Positions 23,701 to 30,810 of a stretch of 64,000 nt of DNA are shown here, piece by piece. Under the pieces are notes generated by a model that saw only the letters and a program-made list of their open reading frames with translations, was not told where the DNA came from and did no database searches. Source of the stretch: Anoxybacillus tepidamans PS2 (lineage in GTDB: Bacteria; Bacillota; Bacilli; Bacillales; Anoxybacillaceae); the NCBI RefSeq assembly GCF_000620165.1, contig NZ_JHVN01000009.1, positions 81,540-145,539 of the forward strand, read 5' to 3'. Every line of letters begins with the position of its first letter. The first letter of the stretch is position 1. A program made the position numbers and the translations under genes.

Positions 23701-25889
23701 GGACAGCGCTAAGTTACAAAGTTTACAATTTGACAGAAGACACGCATTCATTTGAAGTGACAGCCTACAGCACACGTTTTGGTGAATCCGAACCTTCAAA
23801 TCGAATTACAGAAAATATCGTTTATCCAGTTATGCAGCCGCCGACAGCAAGCTTGAAACTTTTAAGCGACACAAGCGCTCTTATTACTTGGGACTTTGTT
23901 ACTTATGCTAACGGATATAATATATATGAAATTATTGATGGAAAGCCTGTTTTAATAGCAGAAAAAGTAAATAATCTGTCTTATACAGTTTCAAATCTGT
24001 CATATGCGGACCATGTATATTATGTAACGTCCTATAGTAATTCCTTCGGTGAATCCGAACCGTCTAACAAAGTCATTGCAAAATTGATTATAGATACAGA
24101 GGCGCCAGTAACAACGATAAATGCACCGGCAAACTGGGTAAACCAAAAAGTTTTCGTGACGTTGAGCGCGACGGATAATGAAACAGGAGTAGCAAACACT
24201 TACTATTCAGTAGATGAAAGTGACTTTGTGGCAGGTACGTCCTTTACTGTTGAAGGAGAAGGAGTGCATAAGGTATCTTTCTATTCAATCGATAAGGTCG
24301 GAAATAAGGAATCGGTCAAAACTGCCTATATTAAAATTGACCAATCGGCACCGGTAACCAAGGCAAATGAAATTCCTAGCTGGTCCAATGATTCTGTCAA
24401 AGTGAACTTAACCGCGACAGATGAAGGCAGCGGCGTAGCGAAGACGTTCTATTCAATCAACGGCTCAGATTACGTAGAAGGTACGTCATTTGTGGTAGAT
24501 AAGGAAGGAATTAATAAGGTCACGTTCTACTCGGTAGACCAAGCGGGGAACGCCGAACAGCCGAAGACGATCGAAGTGAAGATTGACAAGACTGCTCCAG
24601 TAACGACATCCGATGCGAACGGATCATGGAGCAAAGAAAAAGTGACGGTGAAGCTCACGGCAACGGATGAAGGAAGTGGCGTGGCGAAAACGTTCTATTC
24701 AATCAACGGCTCAGATTATGTAGAAGGTACGTCATTTGTGGTAGACAAAGAAGGCATTAACAAGGTAACGTTCTATTCGGTAGACCAAGCCGGAAATGCC
24801 GAGGAGCCGAAGACGATCGAAGTGAAGATTGATAAGACTGCTCCAGTAACGACATCCGATGCGAACGGATCATGGAGCAAAGAAAAAGTGATGGTGAAGC
24901 TCACGGCAACGGATGAAGGAAGTGGCGTGGCGAAAACGTTCTATTCAATCAACGGCTCAGACTATGTAGAAGGTACGTCATTTGTGGTAGACAAAGAAGG
25001 CATTAACAAGGTCACGTTCTATTCGGTAGACCAAGCCGGAAATGCCGAGGAGCCGAAGACGATCGAAGTGAAGATTGATAAGACTGCTCCAGTAACGGCA
25101 TCCGATGCGAACGGATCATGGAGCAAAGAAAAAGTGACGGTGAAGCTCACGGCAACGGATGAAGGAAGTGGCGTGGCGAAGACGTTCTACTCAATTAACG
25201 GCTCAGATTACGTAGAAGGTACCTCGTTTGTGGTAGATAAAGAAGGAATTAATAAAGTCACGTTCTACTCGGTAGACCAAGCGGGGAACAGCGAGCAGCC
25301 GCGGACAATTGAAGTGAAAATTGATAAAACGGCTCCAATTATCAATATGCAGTTGGGTGGAGAATACAAATTAGGCTCGAAACTGCAACTACAATATTCA
25401 GCTATTGATGAGTTGTCTGGCATCGCTTCGGAGCAAATGATTGTTTACGGCCCAAATGAAACTGTCGGAAAAGTGATAAGCAACGGTGCTTTTCTAACTC
25501 TCGATAAACCAGGTGTTTATAAAATAATTGTGACCGCTACAAACGGTGCGGGTCTAACTACTACTATTGAAAAGCGATTTGCCGTATATATCCCAGCAAC
25601 GATCGAAGTAACGCCAAAGGTCATTAAAGGGAATAATGGAGTGTTCACTGTTCGTGTTTCTCTTCCAGAGGGGTACGATAGTCAAGGTTTCGACCTAAAT
25701 ACAGCGACTTTAAACGGAGTAAATGCGCTAAAAAGTAATAATGGATACTACAATCAAGCAAAGAACGGACAGTTTAAATTTGAGCGTTCTGATTTTAACT
25801 GGACATCGTCCGAAGTAACCGTCGAGTTTCGCTGTTATCTTGATGGCTATCTCGTAGTTGGCCAAACAACGGTTAAAGTACAAAAATAA
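20796..25889 (+). CDS. Giant exported repeat protein (fibronectin-III-like plus OmpL47-type repeats), c-di-GMP-controlled
   Basis: The 1697-residue product has a signal peptide (MRKRHLKHF, hydrophobic YVALFLLVLQLFF, then ALAAES, about 30 residues). Twelve fibronectin-III-like units of about 90 residues follow (to about 1100), each with an AP-NLTY type start and a GES turn. Five 82-residue Ig-like/OmpL47-type repeats cover 1106-1515, the last four nearly identical. A beta-rich C-terminus shows no LPXTG, transmembrane anchor or S-layer motif. Such proteins act as adhesins or matrix components. ATG 20796 has AAGGTGG 9 nt upstream; the frame is open from 20742, but that ATG lies in the terminator. 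Transcription is gated by the c-di-GMP riboswitch. Mode of surface attachment is unknown. Confidence 0.9.
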   Translation: MRKRHLKHFSYVALFLLVLQLFFPIVSALAAESSILPPSNLAAQKVTPDDVKLTWNSVYGATGYNVYEIKDGQLTLLGKTTTTSYNLNNLAEGSYRYVVSTLSTEGESGPSAPVTVDIVYPEMTAPANLTYSIQNGNDIVLNWGASQYAESYNLYQISADGQKTLLKSLTSRTYTIGNAPAGNYTYSVSAVNSLYGESPLSAPVTVEIVYPTMKAPANFTYTLTNGNDVNLKWDSVPYATNYKIYQIIDGQKVLKSTVTGTGLTYTKMPFGEYTYEIHSYSDRFGESAEGSLLTVTVSDVTMAAPGNFTYKTQNINDIVLTWNSVPYATGYKVYQIIDGQKVLKSTVTGTSVSYPKMPAGDYVFEVHSYSDRFGESAEGSQVSLTIQSVDMTAPSNVTYKIQNGNDIVLSWDSVSNATNYKVYQIVDGQKVLKSTVTGTTVTYTNMKAGDYIYEVHSYSDRFGESQDGNQVSFSLVYPTMEPPANVVQTIKNATDFTLSWDPSPYATSYKVYQVVNGQKVLKSTVTGTSVTYTNMAPGEYTYIVHSYSSRFGESPEGSQLTVTLNGQTMEAPANLTYSIANGNDITLKWSPVQYATSYKVYQIVDGQKVLKSTVTGTSVTYTNLPSGDYEYVVHSVSSLLGESPNGAELKFSLVYPIMQAPGNLTYKIQNGNDIVLTWSSVQYATSYKVYELIDGQEVLKSTVTSLTATISKVSAGEHTYIVRSVSTRFGESPEGSKVSVNLSGYTMQAPTNLTYSITNGNDITLRWNAATYATAYKIYQIIDGEPVLKNTVSSTSVTFTNMPEGNYEYEVHSYSDRFGESPEGSKVSFELVFPTMQAPANPTYAIVNGNDITLRWNAASYATSYKIYQIIDGKPVLQKTVTSTSATFTNMPEGDYTYEIHSYSSRFGESQQGSTLTFKLTWPVVQPPQLSGTIFNVNNITLSWKSVPWANEYRVYHIVDGNRELIYKGTALSYKVYNLTEDTHSFEVTAYSTRFGESEPSNRITENIVYPVMQPPTASLKLLSDTSALITWDFVTYANGYNIYEIIDGKPVLIAEKVNNLSYTVSNLSYADHVYYVTSYSNSFGESEPSNKVIAKLIIDTEAPVTTINAPANWVNQKVFVTLSATDNETGVANTYYSVDESDFVAGTSFTVEGEGVHKVSFYSIDKVGNKESVKTAYIKIDQSAPVTKANEIPSWSNDSVKVNLTATDEGSGVAKTFYSINGSDYVEGTSFVVDKEGINKVTFYSVDQAGNAEQPKTIEVKIDKTAPVTTSDANGSWSKEKVTVKLTATDEGSGVAKTFYSINGSDYVEGTSFVVDKEGINKVTFYSVDQAGNAEEPKTIEVKIDKTAPVTTSDANGSWSKEKVMVKLTATDEGSGVAKTFYSINGSDYVEGTSFVVDKEGINKVTFYSVDQAGNAEEPKTIEVKIDKTAPVTASDANGSWSKEKVTVKLTATDEGSGVAKTFYSINGSDYVEGTSFVVDKEGINKVTFYSVDQAGNSEQPRTIEVKIDKTAPIINMQLGGEYKLGSKLQLQYSAIDELSGIASEQMIVYGPNETVGKVISNGAFLTLDKPGVYKIIVTATNGAGLTTTIEKRFAVYIPATIEVTPKVIKGNNGVFTVRVSLPEGYDSQGFDLNTATLNGVNALKSNNGYYNQAKNGQFKFERSDFNWTSSEVTVEFRCYLDGYLVVGQTTVKVQK
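24111..25340 (+). repeat. Five tandem 246-bp repeats in the exported protein gene
   Basis: Five in-frame units of 246 bp (82 codons) start at 24111, 24357, 24603, 24849 and 25095. The first is diverged. The last three are almost identical at DNA level, differing by a few synonymous changes and by ACA/GCA and ACG/ATG substitutions. Such tracts change copy number by recombination or replication slippage. Confidence 0.92.
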
Positions 25890-25904
25890 ATATTTTCCTA
25901 CAAA

Positions 25905-25950
25905 AGAAACGCCCTCAAACCATATATTTTTATGGTATGGGGGCGTTTCT
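25905..25950. terminator. Hairpin after the exported protein gene
   Basis: AGAAACGCCC pairs with GGGCGTTTCT, extended through CCATA/TATGG. The plus strand lacks a good T-run after the stem, while the minus strand has TTTTG. It is the likely transcript end for the repeat protein gene, 16 bases after its stop. Confidence 0.7.
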
Positions 25951-26281
25951 AAGTATATGAAGTTAAAATAATACTTCTTTCTATTTTATATTATATAAAA
26001 TAAATCCAAGGAAATCAAAAAGGTGAGAAAACACCTACAAAATACTACTATAGATTAAAACGTTTTAATCATTTGAAGAAACTAGGCAAATATATGTTAT
26101 GAGCCTTATAGGTGTCCTCACTCTTACCTATACTACTGCGAAAAGGATATTATTATTGGCTATTTGGAGAAGATAGTTCTAACATAAAAATCCCTTTCTA
26201 ATACTAGCGTTGTGTGAAAACGTTGTTGATAATTTAGCCAAGAGCTTTAGTTTTTCTTCGTACATCTCTTCATAATTTTTA

Positions 26282-26297
26282 TTTCTATCCGATATAA
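26282..26297 (+). promoter_or_regulatory. Probable sigma-D -10 element before flaG-fliD-fliS-fliT
   Basis: TCCGATAT at 26288-26295 lies 37 bases before flaG, inside a 16-base string identical to that before the first glycosyltransferase (15920s). The -35 region is poor (TTCA at ideal spacing). The remaining bases of the 440-base gap before flaG are AT-rich with no gene; an imperfect inverted repeat (AGGTGAG..CACCTA near 26023, TAGGTGTCCTCAC near 26109) is the only structure seen. Confidence 0.6.
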
Positions 26298-26332
26298 GAA
26301 GTAAGAAATGTTATAAAAAGGAGAAGACACGA

Positions 26333-26689
26333 ATGGCGATTGAACGTATTTCTTCCCAATCTTCTTTTTCTTTAGAGAATACGCAAACTCAGCTAGGTTC
26401 GAATGAATCAAAGCAAATCGCTATCCAATCAAAAGTAGGAAAAGAGAATGAAACGAAACAAATTTCGAAGGATCAAATAGAAAATATTATTAATAGCGTG
26501 AACCAGTTTCTGCAACCGAGTCAAACATCGCTAAAATTTGAATTACACGATCAATTAAAAGAATATTATGTAAAGGTCATTGACGACCGAACGAAGGAGG
26601 TAATCCGTGAAATTCCACCGAAAAAGCTCCTTGATATGTATGCAGCAATGATGGAATTTCTCGGGGTAATTGTCGATAAAAAAATTTAG
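26333..26689 (+). CDS. flaG: FlaG/YvyC flagellar protein
   Basis: FlaG-family proteins affect filament length and are encoded just before fliD. The 118-residue protein has a variable Ser/Gln/Lys-rich N-terminus and the conserved FlaG domain (residues 50-118): LKFELHDQLKEYYVKVIDD, TKEVIREIPPKKLLDMYAAM and a C-terminal LGVIVDKKI. AAAGGAGAAGAC precedes the ATG. It starts the fliD operon, 18 nt before fliD. Confidence 0.92.
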   Translation: MAIERISSQSSFSLENTQTQLGSNESKQIAIQSKVGKENETKQISKDQIENIINSVNQFLQPSQTSLKFELHDQLKEYYVKVIDDRTKEVIREIPPKKLLDMYAAMMEFLGVIVDKKI

Positions 26690-26707
26690 GGAAGGGGAAT
26701 TTAATCT

Positions 26708-28198
26708 ATGAGCACGCTGCGCATTAGCGGCCTTGCAAGTGGCATGGATATTGATAAAATAGTCAGCGACTTAATGAAAGCCGAAAGGATGCCGCTTGAT
26801 AAGCTAAATCAGAAAAAACAAATTTTAGAATGGCAACGCGATGATTATCGTTCAATGAATTCGCTTCTGCAAGATTTAGATAGTTATATTTTTAATAACT
26901 TAACGTTGCAAAGCAGCATGTTAAAAAAGAAAGCTGTTAGTTCAAATGATAGTGTAATCAGCGCCACAGCGAATTCGTCAGCTTCAAATATTAGTACGAC
27001 TTTGAATGTAACAAAATTGGCAACATCGGCAACTTGGATTTCTGGTGGAACGCCGAGTTATACGCCAATTGGTACGGATACGACTCTTAAAATTAATGTA
27101 ACAAACGGTGATGGCAGTTCGCCTTCTACGAATCCAGTGACCGTTACAATCACTGCTAACTCAACACTAGATTCAGTTATTGCTCAGTTAAATAGCAATA
27201 GCGATCTTGGCATTACAGTGTTTCAAGATACACAGACAGGCAAAATTGTGATTACGAAAAAGGATACGGGATCCCAAGCGAGTTTAGTAATGGGAGATGC
27301 TACGACGGCAACCTTTTTCCAACAGCTTGGCTTTAGCGGGGCTGTAGCCGGCGCAGATCTCACAGGAAAGACAGCCGGACAGGACGCTCAGTTTACGATT
27401 AACGGATTATCAACTACCCGTGCAACAAACACGTTTACAATTAATAACGTCACATATACGCTCAAGTCGGCAGGAACAGCAACTGTTACAACAGGAACGG
27501 ATACAGATACTATTTTCAATGCGATCAAAGGTTTCGTAGATAAATACAATGACATTATCGGCAAAATTAATGCAAAAATATCGGAAACTCGCTATCGCGA
27601 TTATCCACCGCTTACGGATGAGCAAAAACAAGCGATGACAGATAAGCAGGTCGAATTGTGGGAAGAAAAAGCAAAAAGCGGTCTTCTTCGTAGCGACTCT
27701 ATTTTGTCTAGTGGCTTAAATCAAATGCGTTTGGGCGTTTACAGCAAAGTCAACGACCCGACTATTAATGCGAATTACGATACGATTTCTGAAATCGGTA
27801 TTACGACATCGAGCAACTTTTTAGATAACGGAAAGCTAATTATTGATGAGACAAAATTGCGCGCGGCTATTGAAAAAGATCCAAATTCAGTGTATCAGTT
27901 GTTTAATGCGAATGGTTCGAGCTTTGATACAAAAGGGATTGCCCGCCGTTTGCGCGATACAATTAAAGATACAATTGGAAAAATCGAACAAAAAGCGGGA
28001 AAAACGATTTGGACCAATCAGCAATTTTCAATTGGTCGTGACCTAAATAACATTAATAACCAAATCTCGGTTTTTAACGACCGCTTAAAGGAAATTGAAG
28101 ACCGCTACTATCGTCAGTTTTCGGCGATGGAGGAAGCAATCAATAAAGCGAATGCACAAAGCGCATATTTGATGAATGCGTTTGGAGGATCGAAATAA
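26708..28198 (+). CDS. fliD: FliD, flagellar filament cap (HAP2)
   Basis: FliD forms the cap at the filament tip and guides flagellin assembly. The 496-residue protein starts with the conserved LRISGLASGMDIDKIVSDLM and has heptad-rich terminal helices. The central domain (about 90-270) is Thr/Ser/Asn-rich, and the C-terminal coiled coil (RDLNNINNQISVFNDRLKEI) ends in YLMNAFGGSK. GGGAAGGGG precedes the ATG. It is followed by fliS after 20 nt, standard order. Confidence 0.96.
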   Translation: MSTLRISGLASGMDIDKIVSDLMKAERMPLDKLNQKKQILEWQRDDYRSMNSLLQDLDSYIFNNLTLQSSMLKKKAVSSNDSVISATANSSASNISTTLNVTKLATSATWISGGTPSYTPIGTDTTLKINVTNGDGSSPSTNPVTVTITANSTLDSVIAQLNSNSDLGITVFQDTQTGKIVITKKDTGSQASLVMGDATTATFFQQLGFSGAVAGADLTGKTAGQDAQFTINGLSTTRATNTFTINNVTYTLKSAGTATVTTGTDTDTIFNAIKGFVDKYNDIIGKINAKISETRYRDYPPLTDEQKQAMTDKQVELWEEKAKSGLLRSDSILSSGLNQMRLGVYSKVNDPTINANYDTISEIGITTSSNFLDNGKLIIDETKLRAAIEKDPNSVYQLFNANGSSFDTKGIARRLRDTIKDTIGKIEQKAGKTIWTNQQFSIGRDLNNINNQISVFNDRLKEIEDRYYRQFSAMEEAINKANAQSAYLMNAFGGSK

Positions 28199-28218
28199 TT
28201 AGTTAAGGGGTGTTTCTA

Positions 28219-28620
28219 ATGGCAGTGAACAATCCGTATCAGTCATATCAGACCAATGCCGTGCAAACCGCATCGCCTGGTGAGTTGACGTTGATGTTGT
28301 ATAATGGCTGCTTAAAGTTTATTAAGCAGGCATGCAGAGCGATTGATGAACAAAACGTTGAAGAGCGAAATACGAATCTGTTAAAAGCGCAAAAAATTGT
28401 TCAAGAGTTAATGGTCACGCTTAACATGGAATACGAAGTAGCGAAACATATGATGGCGATGTACGATTACATTTACCGTCGACTCGTTGAGGCGAACATT
28501 AAAGCAGATAAGACTATTTTAGAAGAAGTCGAAGGCTATGTAACAGAGTTCCGCGATACGTGGAAACAGGTCATTCAGATTTGCCGCCAGCGCCAATACG
28601 CGCAAGGTGGCCAAGCGTAG
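28219..28620 (+). CDS. fliS: FliS, flagellin export chaperone
   Basis: FliS binds the C-terminus of flagellin to prevent early polymerisation, and in Bacilli helps balance FliW-CsrA. The 133-residue protein begins MAVNNPYQSYQTNAVQTASP and shows the family motifs ELTLMLYNGCLKFIKQA and LMVTLNMEYEVAKHMMAMYD. ATG 28219 is chosen because AAGGGGTG is well spaced; GTG 28210 would sit inside that site. Its TAG stop shares one base with the GTG start of fliT. Confidence 0.96.
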   Translation: MAVNNPYQSYQTNAVQTASPGELTLMLYNGCLKFIKQACRAIDEQNVEERNTNLLKAQKIVQELMVTLNMEYEVAKHMMAMYDYIYRRLVEANIKADKTILEEVEGYVTEFRDTWKQVIQICRQRQYAQGGQA

Positions 28621-28970
28621 TGAGTATCGTAGTTGAGTTGTTTCAGGTGACGAAAGCATTGTACGACCTTCTAGAGAAACCGATCGCAAGAGAGTCGCGC
28701 GATGAAACGATTGAGGCGGTGAGAAGGCTGCTGTTGCAAAGAGACGAACTGATTGAACAGCTGAAGCCCCCTTATACCGACGAAGAACAGGAAATGGGAA
28801 TAGAAATTGTCTCTTTGAATGAAACGATTAATCAAAAGCTTGAGCACCTGAAGCAGCAGATTCAGCAAGATTTAAAAGCCACGAAGCAAAAGAAAATGGC
28901 AAATCAAAATTACGTCAATCCATACCAAGCGATTTCTGTTGATGGAATGTTTTATGATAAAAAACGATAG
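28620..28970 (+). CDS. fliT: FliT-like flagellar export chaperone
   Basis: FliT is the chaperone for the cap protein FliD. The 116-residue product is helical and acidic in the middle (VELFQVTKALYDLLEKP, RRLLLQRDELIEQLKPPYTDEE), ending with an NPYQA motif similar to that at the FliS N-terminus. The start is GTG 28620, overlapping the fliS stop by one base, with AAGGTGG about 9 nt upstream. The longer reading from 28560 lies inside fliS and is rejected. Assignment rests on gene order and size; FliT sequences are weakly conserved. Confidence 0.85.
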   Translation: MSIVVELFQVTKALYDLLEKPIARESRDETIEAVRRLLLQRDELIEQLKPPYTDEEQEMGIEIVSLNETINQKLEHLKQQIQQDLKATKQKKMANQNYVNPYQAISVDGMFYDKKR

Positions 28971-28981
28971 GTTGTGGTGAG

Positions 28982-29368
28982 ATGGTTATATTAGCAAGTG
29001 CGCAAATGGAGACAGTATATAAATATTACCTTCTTCTTGAAACGATCAAAGAAGGATTTGACTATATTGAGGAAAGTTTTACAAACTATGAGCGCACGCA
29101 AGCGGACATGGTACTTACTGATATCTTGAAGGCATTTGAGAGCATTAACGCAACGAACGCGTATTTAAGCCAATGGCTCACAGAGGAACCATGTATCATC
29201 CACGGCCTCGAACGATTTACCGATGTATTAGAAGAAGCGATGGCTCTTGAGGGTCAACTTGAAGACATGAATGCAAAACAACGAGTGATTCAACAAAGGC
29301 TCTCTCCTGCTTTCCAAGAGTGGAAACGTACGATTCAAGAGGCGCTACAGCCGTATGTTCAACAATAA
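28982..29368 (+). CDS. Unrecognised helical protein at the end of the fliDST operon
   Basis: A 128-residue protein, strongly helical and acidic, without Cys-pairs, signal peptide or membrane segment. Notable segments are YKYYLLLETIKEGFDYIEES, LTDILKAFESINATNAYLSQ and KRTIQEALQPYVQQ at the C-terminus. Size and helix pattern resemble small secretion chaperones such as FliS and FliT. It lies 11 nt after fliT and before a strong terminator, so it belongs to the same transcript. I do not recognise the family; a chaperone or flagellar accessory role is only suggested by context. Confidence 0.7.
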   Translation: MVILASAQMETVYKYYLLLETIKEGFDYIEESFTNYERTQADMVLTDILKAFESINATNAYLSQWLTEEPCIIHGLERFTDVLEEAMALEGQLEDMNAKQRVIQQRLSPAFQEWKRTIQEALQPYVQQ

Positions 29369-29373
29369 CCTAA

Positions 29374-29405
29374 AGCTCTCCCTCCCACAGGAGAGCTCTT
29401 TTTTA
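29374..29405 (+). terminator. Terminator closing the fliD operon
   Basis: An eight-base perfect stem AGCTCTCC/GGAGAGCT, an eight-base loop, then a C and six or more T residues. It lies five bases after the stop of the last gene. Confidence 0.92.
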
Positions 29406-29890
29406 TCGTCTTTCACGGCTGTATCCCCATTTACTTCGTACGGACTTTAAGTTCTTTGCAGCGACGGTTTCGGACGGTCGGTGCGAGCGGCCACAATGAC
29501 AACAATGTTGATCAGGCAGTGAAAAACAGAACTGCCCCGAAATAGAATCGGACATTTCAATACCCACCCCTTGCTTAATAAATCCCCTAATAATGATCCT
29601 AAAACTTTTTGATATGCCATTCTGAAATCGAAGAATGACCATCATTTTTCATTAATGAGAGACGCCATCGTTTCATATACTGTATTAACAGCCTTTTGTT
29701 GCATAGGTGGTGTTGGAATGTCAAATGGATATTTCTCATCAACATAGATTTGATCGGTTCGTTTGATAAAACAGAGCGCTGTTTGCACGGAAAACGTCGG
29801 CTGCTAGTCCACCGCCACGTTCCGCTTCTGATGATTCTGTACTACTACCCACCCCATACATAGGCAGTCCAATCAAATTCGCATAACAAG
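29406..29890 (-). pseudogene. Decayed minus-strand gene remnant
   Basis: About 0.5 kb between fliD operon and hpf shows two linked coding-like pieces on the minus strand. One (about 29870-29790) reads YANLIGLPMYGVGSSTESSE. A second, in a shifted frame (about 29800-29660), reads FIKRTDQIYVDEKYPFDIPT and ends KAVNTVYETMASLINEK before a stop near 29650. The frame change and lack of a start mark it as a broken gene whose family I cannot name. The rest of the stretch (29406-29640) holds no convincing gene. Confidence 0.5.
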
Positions 29891-29964
29891 GGATGAATAC
29901 GAGTAAATATTACCATAAGAATTCGGGCTTTTCACAAAATTACCAAAAAACCCAGCGTTTTTAA

Positions 29965-29993
29965 GAAGGATTTTGTAAGTAATTGTAGAATTA
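29965..29993 (+). promoter_or_regulatory. Sigma-H promoter of hpf
   Basis: GAAGGATTT at 29965-29973, 11 bases, then GTAGAATTA at 29985-29993. This matches the sigma-H consensus (RNAGGAWWW, 11-12 bases, RNNGAATWW) at every fixed position. It lies 36 bases before the hpf start. B. subtilis yvyD (hpf) is also under sigma-H, fitting entry to stationary phase. Confidence 0.88.
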
Positions 29994-30028
29994 TAGAGAT
30001 AACCCTTTATTAAAGGAGGCTTCAGCGT

Positions 30029-30577
30029 ATGAAATACAACATTCGCGGTGAAAACATTGAGGTGACGCAAGCATTGCGTGAGTATGCCGAGAAGAAAATC
30101 GGCAAGTTGGAACGTTATTTTGAATCGACCGAAGGAACTGTCGTACATGTTAATTTAAAAGTATATAACGATAAACACTCAAAAATCGAAGTGACGATTC
30201 CGATGCCGCAATTAGTCTTGCGTGCTGAAGAGCGCCATGATGATATGTATGCAGCGATCGACTTAGTGGTTGATAAGTTGGAAAGACAAATTCGAAAGCA
30301 TAAAACGAAAGTGAACCGAAAATGGCGCGATAAGGAAACGAAATATGTATTTGCAGCAAATGACGTTCCGGCCGCATCAGCTGAAGCAGATGAAGAGGAC
30401 TTTGAACTTGTGCGAACAAAGCGTTTTAGCTTAAAGCCAATGGATAGTGAAGAAGCGATTTTGCAGATGAACATGCTAGGCCATAACTTTTTCGTTTTCA
30501 CGAACGCTGAGACGAACCGCACCAACATTGTCTATCGCCGCAAAGATGGCCGCTATGGCTTAATTGAAGCGAACTAA
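30029..30577 (+). CDS. hpf: HPF, long-form ribosome hibernation promoting factor
   Basis: Long HPF binds the 30S subunit and pairs ribosomes into inactive 100S dimers in stationary phase. The 182-residue protein has the N-terminal S30AE domain (MKYNIRGENIEVTQALREYA, IEVTIPMPQLVLRAEERHDD, YAAIDLVVDKLERQIRKHK) and the C-terminal dimerisation domain (RTKRFSLKPMDSEEAILQMN ... TNIVYRRKDGRYGLIE). AAAGGAGGC precedes the ATG. It sits between the flagellar genes and secA as in B. subtilis. Confidence 0.96.
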   Translation: MKYNIRGENIEVTQALREYAEKKIGKLERYFESTEGTVVHVNLKVYNDKHSKIEVTIPMPQLVLRAEERHDDMYAAIDLVVDKLERQIRKHKTKVNRKWRDKETKYVFAANDVPAASAEADEEDFELVRTKRFSLKPMDSEEAILQMNMLGHNFFVFTNAETNRTNIVYRRKDGRYGLIEAN

Positions 30578-30582
30578 ATTTC

Positions 30583-30610
30583 ATCCCCTGCCTTTTAGGC
30601 AGGGGATGTT
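30583..30610 (+). terminator. Hairpin after hpf
   Basis: A ten-base perfect stem ATCCCCTGCC/GGCAGGGGAT with a five-base loop TTTTA, six bases after the hpf stop. The following T content is low (GTTACAATTTT), so termination strength is uncertain. The stem is strong. Confidence 0.75.
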
Positions 30611-30810
30611 ACAATTTTAAAAGCACGTGCATACAATGATGATTGTGGCCGCTCGTGGCCTGTCACTAAAGCGAATAAGTGCTTTGAACTGAAATACTGT
30701 TCTTTCTTTGTCTGCTTTCCCCCTCTATCCCCCGCGTCTGAGTTGTCACCTATTCCTGTAAATGATATCATGTAAATTAGTGAGTCTATATCAAATAAGG
30801 GGCGTTATGT

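Noticed and set aside
29403..29645. Minus-strand frame with CCHCG considered as a TnpB transposase remnant
   Set aside because: The surrounding residues do not show TnpB motifs such as the RuvC Asp or the paired zinc ribbon, so the assignment could not be supported.
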